A DNA stretch of 60,766 bases from Corynebacterium sp. HMSC29G08 (GTDB lineage: Bacteria > Actinomycetota > Actinomycetes > Mycobacteriales > Mycobacteriaceae), in the NCBI RefSeq assembly GCF_001806875.1, contig NZ_KV786253.1, forward strand, positions 761-61,526. Reading direction: 5' to 3'. Below are positions 7,660 through 16,083 of this stretch, one piece after another (positions within the stretch are counted from its first letter, which is position 1; every line of letters begins with the position of its first letter). The notes beneath the pieces were generated by a model. It ran no database searches, had not been told where the DNA came from, and was given only the letters and a program-made list of their open reading frames with translations. Both the position numbers and the translations under genes were made by a program.

Positions 7660-8520
7660 CTAGGAGTTGGAGTCAGCCTTGTCCTGCTCAAGCTCAACAA
7701 GCTGGGAGGTGTTCTGCGCGGTCTTCACGGTGGCCACGTAGAACTCCAAGCTCAGGCGCGCACCAACCGTAGCGAACAGCGCCAACGCGGTGCCCACAAT
7801 TAAGTAAACGATCAGGCCCAGGAAGCCTTCGCCAACACCCTCGCTGAATCCGACGAGGGACGCGATCAGGCCACCCGCCCAAGCCAGCGCAATGAGGCCC
7901 AGGAAGATAGCATAAATCACCTTGGCAAAGTCAATAGTGATGAAGCGGCTGAAGGAGAAATCAAACAGGGCTTGGAAGAAGCCGTCGCCAGGCTTCTTGC
8001 GACCGTTGTTGCTCGACGGCACACCATACTGACCCTGCGGACCGTAACCCTGCGGGTAGCCGCCCTGCGGGTAACCAGCGCCGTACTGCGGCTGCTGGTA
8101 GTCACCCTGACCGTACTGGCCCTGCTGCTGGTAGCCGTACTGGCCGTACTGCCCCTGACCCTGCGCTTGAGCTTGCGCCTGGTACTGCTGCGGGGAGTAA
8201 TCCTGCTGCTGGTTTTCGCCTTGCCCGTATTGAGTCTGGCCGTAACCGCCTTGGCCGTAACCACCCTGCCCGTACCGGGTCTCGCCATACGGAGTGTAGC
8301 CCCCCTGGCCATACTGCGACTGGGAAGAGTCAGCAGACTGGGAAGGAGTGCCCCACTCAGACGCAGCAGAGTCAGAACTGCTAGAGGTGCTGCTAGAGGT
8401 GCTGCCAAACTCAGTCGTCTGCTCGCTGGAGGTCTCCGGAGCTGGCTCAGCGGTGAAATCTGGCTTGTCGTTTTGGTCGTCTGCACCATTCGGGTTGTAC
8501 GGGTTGTACGGGTTGGACAT
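7660..8520 (-). CDS. DUF4282 membrane protein with Gln/Tyr/Gly-rich N-terminal domain
   Basis: The 286-residue protein has two parts. Residues 1 to about 175 are low complexity: NPYNPYNP at the start, an acidic/Ser-rich stretch, then many repeats built on QYGQGGY, QQQ and YPQGGY. From about 180 the sequence FFQALFDFSFSRFITIDFAKVIY opens a DUF4282 domain with two membrane helices and a short charged tail. Tyr/Gln/Gly-rich tails are common in corynebacterial and mycobacterial envelope proteins and may mediate phase separation or cell-wall association; that is inference. ATG 8520 is preceded by AAGGAG about 4 nt upstream; the longer frame to 8631 runs into the divergent gene. The leader contains an 11-bp tandem duplication. 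Confidence 0.8.
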   Translation of the reverse strand: MSNPYNPYNPNGADDQNDKPDFTAEPAPETSSEQTTEFGSTSSSTSSSSDSAASEWGTPSQSADSSQSQYGQGGYTPYGETRYGQGGYGQGGYGQTQYGQGENQQQDYSPQQYQAQAQAQGQGQYGQYGYQQQGQYGQGDYQQPQYGAGYPQGGYPQGYGPQGQYGVPSSNNGRKKPGDGFFQALFDFSFSRFITIDFAKVIYAIFLGLIALAWAGGLIASLVGFSEGVGEGFLGLIVYLIVGTALALFATVGARLSLEFYVATVKTAQNTSQLVELEQDKADSNS

Positions 8521-8526
8521 GACTCT

Positions 8527-8548
8527 CCTTAATCGTTCCTTAATCGTT
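8527..8548. repeat. 11-bp tandem duplication in the DUF4282 leader
   Basis: CCTTAATCGTT is present twice in tandem (8527-8537, 8538-8548). Read on the minus strand, each copy supplies an AAGG, so the ribosome binding site region is duplicated. Confidence 0.7.
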
Positions 8549-8608
8549 GAAAAGTTCTCGATCCCCCACTCTAGACGCCTCTGCACCCCTCTGCCTGCCT
8601 TTGCGCGG

Positions 8609-8614
8609 TAACGT
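8609..8614 (+). promoter_or_regulatory. Leaderless -10 element of the DUF3151 gene
   Basis: TAACGT lies 6 nt before ATG 8621. A short GAGG within the 6 nt is too close to the start to act as a usual Shine-Dalgarno. Confidence 0.4.
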
Positions 8615-8620
8615 GAGGCC

Positions 8621-9031
8621 ATGGAATTCAACGATATGCTTGCTCCCCCGCCAGTACACCTGCCTGAAGACCCAGCTCACGGTAAAGATTTGCTGGATGA
8701 CGCAACGGCAATCGCACACCCTGACTCCCCTGCTTTGTGGGCGGCTCGCGCCGAGCGCGAACTGGCCCAGGGAAACCAGATTGTTGCCTACGCCTACGCA
8801 CGTACCGGCTACCACCGCTCCCTTGACCGTCTGCGTGCCAACGGTTGGAAGGGCTGGGGTCCGGTCCCGGCGTCGCACGAAGCGAATGTGCCGGTGTTGA
8901 AGGCGATTGCGATGTTGGCGTTGGCGTCGAAAAGCATCGGCGATGAAGCGGAATACGATCGCTGCCGCCAGATGCTTTCAGACGCTGACCCGGCAAGCGT
9001 AGCGACGCTTCTAGACAGCCCCGAGGCGTAA
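8621..9031 (+). CDS. DUF3151 family protein
   Basis: This 136-residue soluble helical protein fits the actinobacterial DUF3151 family: LAPPPVHLPEDPAHG at the N terminus, then ALWAARAERELAQGNQIVAYAYARTGYHRSLDRLRANGWKGWGPVPASHEANV, which is the conserved core, and a final helical segment. The repeated helix pattern resembles a TPR-like scaffold, but no catalytic residues are evident and the family's function is not known. It starts a two-gene unit with the downstream lipoprotein (2-nt gap) and is divergent from the DUF4282 gene. The alternative internal starts are not needed because ATG 8621 has a leaderless -10. Confidence 0.85.
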   Translation: MEFNDMLAPPPVHLPEDPAHGKDLLDDATAIAHPDSPALWAARAERELAQGNQIVAYAYARTGYHRSLDRLRANGWKGWGPVPASHEANVPVLKAIAMLALASKSIGDEAEYDRCRQMLSDADPASVATLLDSPEA

Positions 9032-9033
9032 AG

Positions 9034-9747
9034 ATGACAGCCAGCACCCGCACAGGAGTTGTCTGCGTTGCACTGATCCTGCCGCTGGCACTCGCCGCGT
9101 GCGGCGCAGACAGTACCGGACAGCCCGAGCAGCACAGCTCCACAGAGGCGATCTTCACCTCCGTCGGCGCAGCACCGGAAGCGGCACCCGAAACACCAAC
9201 CGTGACAGAGGTCATCACCACAACCTCAACCCAGGCGCCGCCGGAAACCAGCACACCGCCGGACGACACCTGCGCGGACCTTCCGAAGGACCCTCGCAAG
9301 CAGTACGAGACCGGCACCGCACCGGGCCGGATGCCTGCGGCCGATGGCAGTGATTACAATTTCTGGATCGACAACATTGAAAACCACTACGACCCCTGCG
9401 CGCCACTGTCCTGGATCGTCTTCGACGGCCAACTTGGCGACGTCAACGGGCCTGCGGGTACCGCCGGTTCCATTACCGACGGTGTTGCGTTCTACTCCTA
9501 CGGCAAGCCGCAGATAGACATGCACATCTTCGGCCGTGTGGACTCCATCCAGCTCGTCGAAGATAAGGTGCTGGAATTCACCTGGAGCGAACGTACCCGC
9601 TCCACCGCCGAAGGGTTCACCGCCCAATACACCGTGCGGATTCAAACCCAAAGCGGCGGAATCGCCGCCACCGAAGGCAACGTAGCGGAGTTCTATCAAC
9701 GATGGAGCGACCAAAGCGGCTTCTACATGCTCGGCACCTACGACTAG
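9034..9747 (+). CDS. LppP/LprE-like lipoprotein
   Basis: The 237-residue product has a short basic N terminus, a hydrophobic signal segment and the lipobox LAAC (about residues 20-23), so it should be lipidated and anchored outside the membrane. A Thr/Pro/Glu-rich linker (about 25-80) follows. The globular part holds four cysteines at most and the segment YDPCAPLSWIVFDG, which resembles the opening of the LppP/LprE lipoprotein family, and it ends in a beta-rich AQYTVRIQTQ region. It begins 2 nt after the DUF3151 gene with GAGG 7 nt upstream, so it is co-transcribed. The family assignment rests on a short motif and is moderate. Confidence 0.7.
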   Translation: MTASTRTGVVCVALILPLALAACGADSTGQPEQHSSTEAIFTSVGAAPEAAPETPTVTEVITTTSTQAPPETSTPPDDTCADLPKDPRKQYETGTAPGRMPAADGSDYNFWIDNIENHYDPCAPLSWIVFDGQLGDVNGPAGTAGSITDGVAFYSYGKPQIDMHIFGRVDSIQLVEDKVLEFTWSERTRSTAEGFTAQYTVRIQTQSGGIAATEGNVAEFYQRWSDQSGFYMLGTYD

Positions 9748-9751
9748 CACC

Positions 9752-9790
9752 AAAAAACCACCCCGGCCACCGTCAGTGGTGGCGGGGTGG
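9752..9790 (-). terminator. Terminator of the Cj0069-like gene
   Basis: The hairpin has arms CCACCCCG (9758-9765) and CGGGGTGG (9783-9790). On the minus strand it is followed by six T residues (9757-9752), so it ends transcripts coming from 10889. It may also stop the convergent lipoprotein transcript. Confidence 0.7.
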
Positions 9791-9827
9791 GGGGGGGACG
9801 CACGAGACGTCGGTAAGCAGAAAGCCC

Positions 9828-10889
9828 TTAGGCGAACTTTGCCTCCACACGGCCGATTGCCTCTTCTGCAACCAGTTCCTGGATGCCCATGTCCAGCTCA
9901 GAGGTGAAGCCAACGCAGGAGCAGTTGATCTCGCCGAGTACGTAGGTGTCCTCGCCGGTCTCGTCATCGTCCGCAAGCATGAAGTCCGCGGTCCAGATCA
10001 GCGGAATGTTGTCGCCACCAAGGTTCTCAGCGATGACCGGGCGGGCGTCGGCGAACATGTCCACCAGGTCCTGCCACTCCTCCGGCTTCTGGTAGGTGTA
10101 CTTCGCACCAGAGAACAGGGTTGCAGAGAACGCGTCGCCGCCCTCAGCCGGCTTCTTGTGCACAACGAACACCGGGTGCGGGCCAACCAGCAGAATGCGG
10201 ATCTCACCCTCGACGATGCGCGGCATGAAGCGCATGTCTACCAGCATGCCGTTGTCGCCCACGATGTACTGGTCGCAGAAGTCCATGAACTCGCCCAGCT
10301 CGCGGACCTCGGTGTGGTTGTCCACAGCCTCGGTGCAGCGCAGCTTGGTGTCCAGCGGCAGCGCGGTGCCCGGCGTAACGTTGGCTGCAGCCTCCTCATC
10401 CGCGAGGCGCACGCGCCAGATGCCGGAGCCGGTGGAGCCACGGTTCTGCTTGAGTACGCGCTCACCGTAGGACAGGGAGGTTGGGAAGGTGTTGTGGAAG
10501 GTCTCCACGTCGTAGTACGCGGCGGTGTCAGACGGGACCAGGTCCGTCTTGTTCAGCTTCACCAGGGCGTCCTTCGCGCCGTAGGAGATCATCTCCTCCG
10601 GGGTGGACATGCCAATCAGGCCAGCCTCAGACAGTCGGGTCAGCAGGTCAAAGTAGCCCTTCTCGCCGCCCGGGATGTTGCCCGGGTTCACACGGGAGAT
10701 GTACGCATCAAAGTTCTCGGAAACGTACTTGAACAGGTCCTCGGACCACTCAGGGCGGAAGAAGACAACCTCAGCGTGCCAGCCCTTGTCCTTGATCGCA
10801 TTGACAATCGGCATGGTGTCCTTGCGGTGGCCGTCAATGTACTTGTCGGAGCCGCCCTCGACCTCAAAAACTACAATTGCCTTCTTCAC
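9828..10889 (-). CDS. Cj0069-family ATP-grasp-like protein
   Basis: The 353-residue protein has an N-terminal preATP-grasp-like half (AIVVFEVEGGSDKYIDGHRKD, then a Rossmann-like segment and SRVNPGNIPGGEKGYFD). An ATP-grasp-like half follows with GERVLKQNRGSTGSGIWRV (Lys and Gly-rich loop for ATP), DQYIVGDNGMLVDMRFMPRIVEGEIRILLVG and the C-terminal GEINCSCVG. This pattern matches the Cj0069 family described in Campylobacter; no substrate is known. The start is GTG 10889 with GAAGGGGAA about 8 nt upstream. It is transcribed alone, with its own terminator. Peptide- or small-molecule ligase activity is an inference from the fold. Confidence 0.75.
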   Translation of the reverse strand: MKKAIVVFEVEGGSDKYIDGHRKDTMPIVNAIKDKGWHAEVVFFRPEWSEDLFKYVSENFDAYISRVNPGNIPGGEKGYFDLLTRLSEAGLIGMSTPEEMISYGAKDALVKLNKTDLVPSDTAAYYDVETFHNTFPTSLSYGERVLKQNRGSTGSGIWRVRLADEEAAANVTPGTALPLDTKLRCTEAVDNHTEVRELGEFMDFCDQYIVGDNGMLVDMRFMPRIVEGEIRILLVGPHPVFVVHKKPAEGGDAFSATLFSGAKYTYQKPEEWQDLVDMFADARPVIAENLGGDNIPLIWTADFMLADDDETGEDTYVLGEINCSCVGFTSELDMGIQELVAEEAIGRVEAKFA

Positions 10890-11160
10890 TACGTTCCCCT
10901 TCGGAGTAGATCAACATGTTTCATGTATGACCTTATTGCGCCCAAGGTGTATTAGCCGACTTAGTACGGCATTTAGTGTTTAACTTCACACCACCCCGCT
11001 ACCCGCATTAATAAGGGTTAGATCTTACCAATTTTTCCCATCTTGGGCCCGTTGCTTCTTGCACGAAGGTAGGGTTTGGCGTAACAGCATTTTTACAGCA
11101 TTTTTTCGTTCGCGCGAGCTTCGCCCAAGCCGCTGCAGTTCGCCCGAGGAGGACCCCAAC
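10890..11160. other. Divergent intergenic region, Cj0069-like gene and sseA
   Basis: This 271-bp gap carries the two divergent promoters. It contains an ACATG..CATGT inverted repeat near 10915-10927, an AT-rich stretch around 10960-11035 and an 11-bp tandem duplication at 11084-11105. No open frame with a plausible start is seen. Confidence 0.4.
11084..11105. repeat. 11-bp tandem duplication upstream of sseA
   Basis: ACAGCATTTTT is repeated perfectly in tandem (11084-11094 and 11095-11105), about 55 bp before the sseA start codon. Confidence 0.7.
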
Positions 11161-12009
11161 GTGGGAATTGAACTAGACACAAGCACCCAATTTCAGCAGT
11201 TTTCCAACCCCGAGAAGTTTGTTTCGCCGGCGTGGCTTTCCGCACGCCTGGGTATGGACGGGTTGAAGGTTGTTGAAAGTGATGCGGACGCATACCTCTA
11301 CGACATTGGCCATATCCCTGGCGCCATGCGCATTGACTTCACCAGGGACCTTAATGATCCGGTGATTCGTGACATTGTGGATGCGGAGGCGTTTGCCAAG
11401 CTCATGGAGCAGCGCGGCATCTCCCGTGATGACACGGTGGTGATCTACGGTGATCGCGCGAACTGGTGGGCGGCATACACGGCTTGGGTGTTTGAGATTT
11501 ACGGCCATCCAGACGTGCGCTTGCTTGACGGTGGCCGTGACGCCTGGATGGGCGAAGAGCGTGACACGTCGTTCGTGGTGCCGGAATGCACCCCGTCCAC
11601 CTACCCTGTTCCGCAGCGCAACGATGCGCCAGTTCGCACCTTTGCGGCTGACCTGTTGGGTGGGGTTGAGGGCATCCAGCTTATCGACGCACGCGTGAAA
11701 GAACTCTACGACGGCTCCAACATGACCGAGCGCACCTTCCGCCACGGCCACATCCCAGGCGCCGTGAACGTGCCTTGGGGCCGTTCGGTGTTTCCCAACT
11801 CACTGTTCCGAGCCCGCAAAGACATCGAGGCCATTTACAAGGACTTCGACCCGAAGAAAAAGACCGTGGTGTACTGCCAAAGTGGCGAGAGTTCTGCGCA
11901 CACGTGGTTTGTGTTGAAGCACATCTTGGGCTTTGAAGACATTTCGCTGTATGACGGCTCTTGGGTGGAATGGGGCAACATGGTCCGCGTGCCCGTAGCT
12001 AAGGCCTAG
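11161..12009 (+). CDS. sseA: Thiosulfate sulfurtransferase (rhodanese) SseA
   Basis: This two-domain rhodanese transfers sulfane sulfur from thiosulfate to a thiophilic acceptor. The inactive N-terminal domain (about 15-140) contains the SPAWLSARL opening and GHIPGAMRIDF. The C-terminal domain has GHIPGAVNVPWG and the active loop YCQSGESSA, where the Cys forms the persulfide. Length is 282 residues, normal for the family. GTG 11161 has a strong GAGGAGG (11146-11152) 8 nt upstream; the longer frame from 11059 adds a non-family arginine-rich leader. Rhodanese genes commonly sit directly upstream of accBC in corynebacteria and mycobacteria, as here (55-nt gap). Confidence 0.93.
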   Translation: MGIELDTSTQFQQFSNPEKFVSPAWLSARLGMDGLKVVESDADAYLYDIGHIPGAMRIDFTRDLNDPVIRDIVDAEAFAKLMEQRGISRDDTVVIYGDRANWWAAYTAWVFEIYGHPDVRLLDGGRDAWMGEERDTSFVVPECTPSTYPVPQRNDAPVRTFAADLLGGVEGIQLIDARVKELYDGSNMTERTFRHGHIPGAVNVPWGRSVFPNSLFRARKDIEAIYKDFDPKKKTVVYCQSGESSAHTWFVLKHILGFEDISLYDGSWVEWGNMVRVPVAKA

Positions 12010-12064
12010 GCCGTGAGCGATATGATTGGTAGTTCTAACCGCTAAGAAATGAAACGGAAGATGC

Positions 12065-13828
12065 GTGTCTACCGATCTAACTAAGGTGCTTACGAAAGTC
12101 CTGATTGCTAATCGCGGCGAGATCGCCGTGCGTGTTATTCGTGCGGCAAAAGACGCAGGCATTGCCTCTGTGGCCGTTTACGCGGAGCCCGATACGGATG
12201 CCCCGTTTGTTGCCTTGGCCGATGAAGCGTTTGCCCTCGGCGGCACTACCGCGGCGGAGTCCTACCTGGATATGGACAAAATCTTGCAGGCTGCCACGGA
12301 TTCCGGGGCGGATGCAATTCACCCGGGTTACGGTTTTTTGTCTGAGAACGCCGAGTTTGCCCAGAAGGTTATTGATGCTGGCCTGACGTGGATTGGGCCT
12401 TCGCCTGAGTCCATTGCCGCGCTGGGTGACAAGGTCACTGCACGCCAGATTGCGCAGCGTGTGAACGCGCCAATGGCGCCGGGCACGAAGGACCCAGTTG
12501 CCAACGCCGACGAGGTTGTGGCGTTTGCGGATGAGCACGGCCTGCCCGTGGCTATCAAGGCTGCCTTTGGCGGCGGTGGCCGTGGCATGAAGATTGCCTA
12601 CACCCGCGAGGAAATCCCAGAGCTGTTCGAATCCGCAAAGCGTGAAGCTGTCGCAGCATTTGGCCGCGGTGAGTGCTTTGTGGAGCGCTATCTGGACCGC
12701 GCCCGCCACGTTGAGGCCCAGGTATTAGCGGATAAGCACGGCAACGTTGTGGTGATGGGTACGCGTGATTGCTCGGTGCAGCGTCGTTTCCAGAAGCTCA
12801 TTGAGGAAGCGCCGGCGCCGTTTTTAAGCGACGCACAGCGTGAGAGCATCCACAAGTCCGCCAAGGCTATTTGCCGCGAGGCTGGTTACTACGGCGCGGG
12901 CACAGTTGAGTACCTCGTTGGTGCTGACGGTTTGGTGTCATTCCTTGAGGTCAACACCCGCTTGCAAGTGGAACACCCGGTTACGGAGGCCACCACCGGC
13001 GTTGACTTGGTGCGTGAGCAGTTCCGCATCGCAGCCGGTGAGAAGCTGCGTTTCACGGAGGATCCGACCCCGCGCGGCCACGCCATTGAATTCCGCATTA
13101 ACGGTGAGGACGCGGCGGAGAACTTCATGCCTGCCCCGGGCACGATCACCACGTACGCGGAGCCGGCTGGCCCTGGTGTGCGTGTTGATTCCGGTGTGCG
13201 CGCTGGCTTCGTGGTTGGTGGCCAGTTCGACTCTATGTTGGCCAAACTGATCGTCTACGGCGAGGACCGCACCCAGGCCATTGAGCGCGCCCGCCGAGCG
13301 CTGGACGAGTACATCGTGGGCGGCATCCCCACGGTGATCCCCTTCCATGGGGCCATGCTTGATAACGACGCGTTCACCGCACCCGACGACAACTTCACCG
13401 TCTACACCCGCTGGATCGAAGAGGAATGGACGGGCGAGCTCGCCCCGGCCGAAAACCTGGATCTTGGCGAGGACCTTGAAGAGCCCGGTGAGAAGCAGCG
13501 CTTTGCCGTGGAGGTTGGTGGCCGCCGTATTGAGGTGGCGCTGCCGGCGTCGCTAGTAGTGGGCAACGGGCGTAAGAAGCGGCGCCGCGCCGCTGGTGCC
13601 AAGGTCGCCGCCTCCGGCGATGCGGTTGCCTCCCCCATGCAGGGCACTGTGATCAAGCTCAACGTGGCCGAAGGCGACGAGGTTGCTGAAGGCGACGTAG
13701 TTGTGGTTCTTGAGGCCATGAAGATGGAAAACCCGGTCAAAGCACACAAGTCCGGCACCGTCACCGCCCTTGCCGTTGAGGCTGGCGCGCAGGTGAACAA
13801 GGGCGCAGCCCTGATGGAGTTGAAGTAG
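12065..13828 (+). CDS. accBC: Acyl-CoA carboxylase alpha chain AccBC (copy 1)
   Basis: AccBC carboxylates its own biotin with ATP and bicarbonate, then hands the carboxyl group to AccD subunits. The 587 residues comprise the biotin carboxylase domain ([18 protein letters not shown] near the start; ATP loop [39 protein letters not shown] with catalytic residues), a short linker and a BCCP domain ending in [13 protein letters not shown], whose central Lys is biotinylated. Start GTG 12065 has only a weak GGAAG upstream. Its position behind accD2, accE, maf and sseA matches the standard corynebacterial locus. It is closely similar to the second copy at 51745-53538. Confidence 0.95.
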   Translation: MSTDLTKVLTKVLIANRGEIAVRVIRAAKDAGIASVAVYAEPDTDAPFVALADEAFALGGTTAAESYLDMDKILQAATDSGADAIHPGYGFLSENAEFAQKVIDAGLTWIGPSPESIAALGDKVTARQIAQRVNAPMAPGTKDPVANADEVVAFADEHGLPVAIKAAFGGGGRGMKIAYTREEIPELFESAKREAVAAFGRGECFVERYLDRARHVEAQVLADKHGNVVVMGTRDCSVQRRFQKLIEEAPAPFLSDAQRESIHKSAKAICREAGYYGAGTVEYLVGADGLVSFLEVNTRLQVEHPVTEATTGVDLVREQFRIAAGEKLRFTEDPTPRGHAIEFRINGEDAAENFMPAPGTITTYAEPAGPGVRVDSGVRAGFVVGGQFDSMLAKLIVYGEDRTQAIERARRALDEYIVGGIPTVIPFHGAMLDNDAFTAPDDNFTVYTRWIEEEWTGELAPAENLDLGEDLEEPGEKQRFAVEVGGRRIEVALPASLVVGNGRKKRRRAAGAKVAASGDAVASPMQGTVIKLNVAEGDEVAEGDVVVVLEAMKMENPVKAHKSGTVTALAVEAGAQVNKGAALMELK

Positions 13829-13846
13829 CGCGTCCTCCGGGCTGGA

Positions 13847-14737
13847 CTAGAACGGCAGCTGAATATTTGCTGCCTGGGCGATCCCAGGCAGCACCAGACC
13901 AAGCACAACAGTGATGGCGATAAGCGCCATCGCGATCGTGTCCGGGTTGCTTGAGCCGCCAGCGGTATCGCCAGCCGGCGCGGGCGCCGCGCCATTTGGC
14001 ACCACAACTGGAGTTTTCACCGAGATAGCCTTGGCGCCGTCTTTCTTATCGGGACCGGCGATCAGTCGCATTTCTTCCTCTTCGGAAGGTGTCTCTGCGT
14101 CCTCAGTAATGGATGCCCGAAGTGCTACCAGCTGCTCCTGCGTCGAGGTGCTCACAATGTTCTGGCCCGCAAGGACACCGAGGAAGCCACCGCCTTCACG
14201 CCATACGGGCGCACCTGAATCCCCCGGGCGCGCGCCCGTATTTTCCCAGTAGATGTTGCCACCGAGCGTGCCGATGAAGTCGCCGCAGCGCGCAGTCGGT
14301 GTCGTAGCCCCGGCGAAACAAATCTTGTCGCCACGCTTCAGCTCATCGATGCTCGACCTCACGTCGCCGGAAAGCGGGTTGCCCTCCAACCGGGCGTTGC
14401 GATTAAACAAGATCATCGCCCAATCATTGCCAGTGTGCTCCGGGTTGTAGTTCCCTGAACGCACTGTTGCACCGACCAGCACCCACTGGTCACCGGACTG
14501 GACGTACACCTTCTCAGTGCGATTCTTGCCGCAGTGTCCAGCGGTGTAGCCAGTCGGAACCGACTGGGATTGCTCAATGTAGCCAAGCGTGCACTGGGAA
14601 GACTCCCCCACCCTGATTCGGTCGCCCTGACGCACGGTGACTGGGTCAGCTTGTGCGACAGGTGCGACAGGCACAGCCACAGCCGCCAACACAGAAGCTG
14701 CAGAAGCTATTGCCACGGCCATCATCTTTTGCTGCAT
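13847..14737 (-). CDS. Secreted S1-family serine protease with C-terminal anchor
   Basis: The 296-residue precursor has a signal peptide with cleavage expected after AQA (28-30). A chymotrypsin-like domain follows with the triad His68 (TAGHCG), Asp105 (GNDWAM) and Ser174 (GDSGAP). Cysteines at 49/69 and 140/151 could form the usual disulfides. After the protease comes an acidic then Pro/Ala-rich linker and a hydrophobic segment near the C terminus (about 266-287), so the enzyme is probably tethered at the cell surface. ATG 14737 is 7 nt after TAGGGT (14750-14745), a leaderless geometry. Substrate unknown. Confidence 0.85.
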   Translation of the reverse strand: MQQKMMAVAIASAASVLAAVAVPVAPVAQADPVTVRQGDRIRVGESSQCTLGYIEQSQSVPTGYTAGHCGKNRTEKVYVQSGDQWVLVGATVRSGNYNPEHTGNDWAMILFNRNARLEGNPLSGDVRSSIDELKRGDKICFAGATTPTARCGDFIGTLGGNIYWENTGARPGDSGAPVWREGGGFLGVLAGQNIVSTSTQEQLVALRASITEDAETPSEEEEMRLIAGPDKKDGAKAISVKTPVVVPNGAAPAPAGDTAGGSSNPDTIAMALIAITVVLGLVLPGIAQAANIQLPF

Positions 14738-14744
14738 AGCGCAA

Positions 14745-14790
14745 ACCCTACAACCCCGCCGCCACCGCTACCAATACGAAGCAATACGAT
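14745..14790. promoter_or_regulatory. Divergent leaderless promoters, S1 protease and GNAT
   Basis: TAGGGT (minus, 14750-14745) lies 7 nt before ATG 14737, and TACGAT (plus, 14785-14790) lies 7 nt before ATG 14798. Neither gene has a visible Shine-Dalgarno. Confidence 0.5.
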
Positions 14791-14797
14791 GGTGCGC

Positions 14798-15277
14798 ATG
14801 CCTGAATTCACGTTTAAGCGAGCCACAGAATCTGACCGTACGTACCTACTACGCCTGAACTATCTCACTGAGGTCTTCGGCGATGAGACTGCTGCGATTG
14901 GTCAAGACGTGCTGTCCGGCGTCACCTCCTACATCGACGCGTGGGACCCTATGCGTGACGGCGGCATTATCGCATTTGATGAGTACCGCACACCCGCAGG
15001 CGGCACGTGGCTGCGCTACTGGGAAACGCCTACTGACGGCTACGCCAACATTGCCCCGAACGTTCCGGAGCTGGCGATTGCGGTTGAAAACCGTTTCGCA
15101 GGCAACCGTCTAGCAGCACGCCTGCTGGAGGCGGTAGCGGAGCTTGCTCGTGAGCAGGGCGCGCCGCAGCTTGCGTTGTGGGTTGACCCCAACAACCCAC
15201 GTGCGCGCCACCGCTACGAAGCGTTCGGCTTCCGTGACTACCCGGACGCCGAAAACGTCATGCTCCTCGACATCTAG
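14798..15277 (+). CDS. GNAT family N-acetyltransferase
   Basis: This 159-residue single-domain acetyltransferase uses acetyl-CoA. The fold is seen in FTFKRATESDRTYLLRLNYL (strand 1 and helix 1), LAIAVENRFAGNRLAARLLEAVAELAREQG, the motif A pyrophosphate loop with helix 3, then LWVDPNNPRARHRYEAFGFRD, the motif B end of GNATs. ATG 14798 is preferred over the in-frame ATG 14789, because TACGAT lies 7 nt before 14798 and overlaps 14789. The substrate cannot be predicted. The 3' end overlaps the convergent fepC stop by 4 nt. Confidence 0.88.
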   Translation: MPEFTFKRATESDRTYLLRLNYLTEVFGDETAAIGQDVLSGVTSYIDAWDPMRDGGIIAFDEYRTPAGGTWLRYWETPTDGYANIAPNVPELAIAVENRFAGNRLAARLLEAVAELAREQGAPQLALWVDPNNPRARHRYEAFGFRDYPDAENVMLLDI

Positions 15278-16083
15278 GTGCCTACACCTGCGGCAACGCC
15301 ACTCCCCCAACGCGGGATCATAAGTGGGCTGCCTGATTCTGGGTCAGTAATGACCCTTGCCTCCACCCCAAACACTTCACGTACAAGTGACTCTGTGATG
15401 ACATCAGCAGGCGGCCCCACCGCAACAACTTCTCCTTCTTTCAGGGCAATTATGTTATCGGCGTAGCGGGCTGCTTGGTTGAGGTCATGGAGTACCGCCA
15501 CTAGGGTGTAGCCATCGCGCATGTTCAATTCGCGACAAAGCTCGAGTAACTCTAGTTGGTGTCGAACGTCCAGATACGTAGTCGGCTCATCAAGCAGCAG
15601 AATCGGTGTGTTTTGTGCTAACGCCACTGCCATCCACACACGTTGACGCTGGCCACCCGACAACTCATCAACAAATCTGCCAGAGAGTTCTCTCACTCCC
15701 GTCGCATCCATCGCAGCGCTGACGGCGCGTTCATCTTCCTGCGACCAAGGCCGAAACAGACTCTGGTGTGGGTATCTTCCTCGGGAAACCAAATCGATCA
15801 CGCGGATACTGTCTGGCGCGACTGGACCTTGGGGTAAAAGCCCGACTTGCCGTGCTACCTGCTTTGTGGGTTGGCTGTGGAGAGACTTGCCGTCCAAAAG
15901 GGTCACTCCGGAAACCGGCGCAATAAGCCTCGTCAGGGATTTCAGCAGCGTCGATTTACCGCATCCGTTCGGTCCGACGATAACGGTGAATTCATCATCC
16001 GGAATCTGAATAGTCACATCACGGCAGATCACCGCGGTGTCGGAGTAAGCCAACGTTGCATTTTCTGTGCAAAGACGGGCCAT
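15274..16083 (-). CDS. Iron-siderophore ABC transporter ATP-binding protein
   Basis: This 269-residue FepC/FecE-type ATPase energises siderophore import. Walker A is GPNGCGKST (38-46), the Q-loop follows in GLLPQG, the ABC signature is LSGGQRQR, Walker B is ILLLDEPT with TTYLDVRHQ after it, and the switch His is in LHDLNQAARYA. The ATG overlaps the stop codon of the upstream permease (16083), so translation is coupled. It is the last gene of a four-gene binding protein-permease-permease-ATPase operon, transcribed away from DtxR-like boxes near 19.3 kb. Confidence 0.92.
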   Translation of the reverse strand: MARLCTENATLAYSDTAVICRDVTIQIPDDEFTVIVGPNGCGKSTLLKSLTRLIAPVSGVTLLDGKSLHSQPTKQVARQVGLLPQGPVAPDSIRVIDLVSRGRYPHQSLFRPWSQEDERAVSAAMDATGVRELSGRFVDELSGGQRQRVWMAVALAQNTPILLLDEPTTYLDVRHQLELLELCRELNMRDGYTLVAVLHDLNQAARYADNIIALKEGEVVAVGPPADVITESLVREVFGVEARVITDPESGSPLMIPRWGSGVAAGVGT

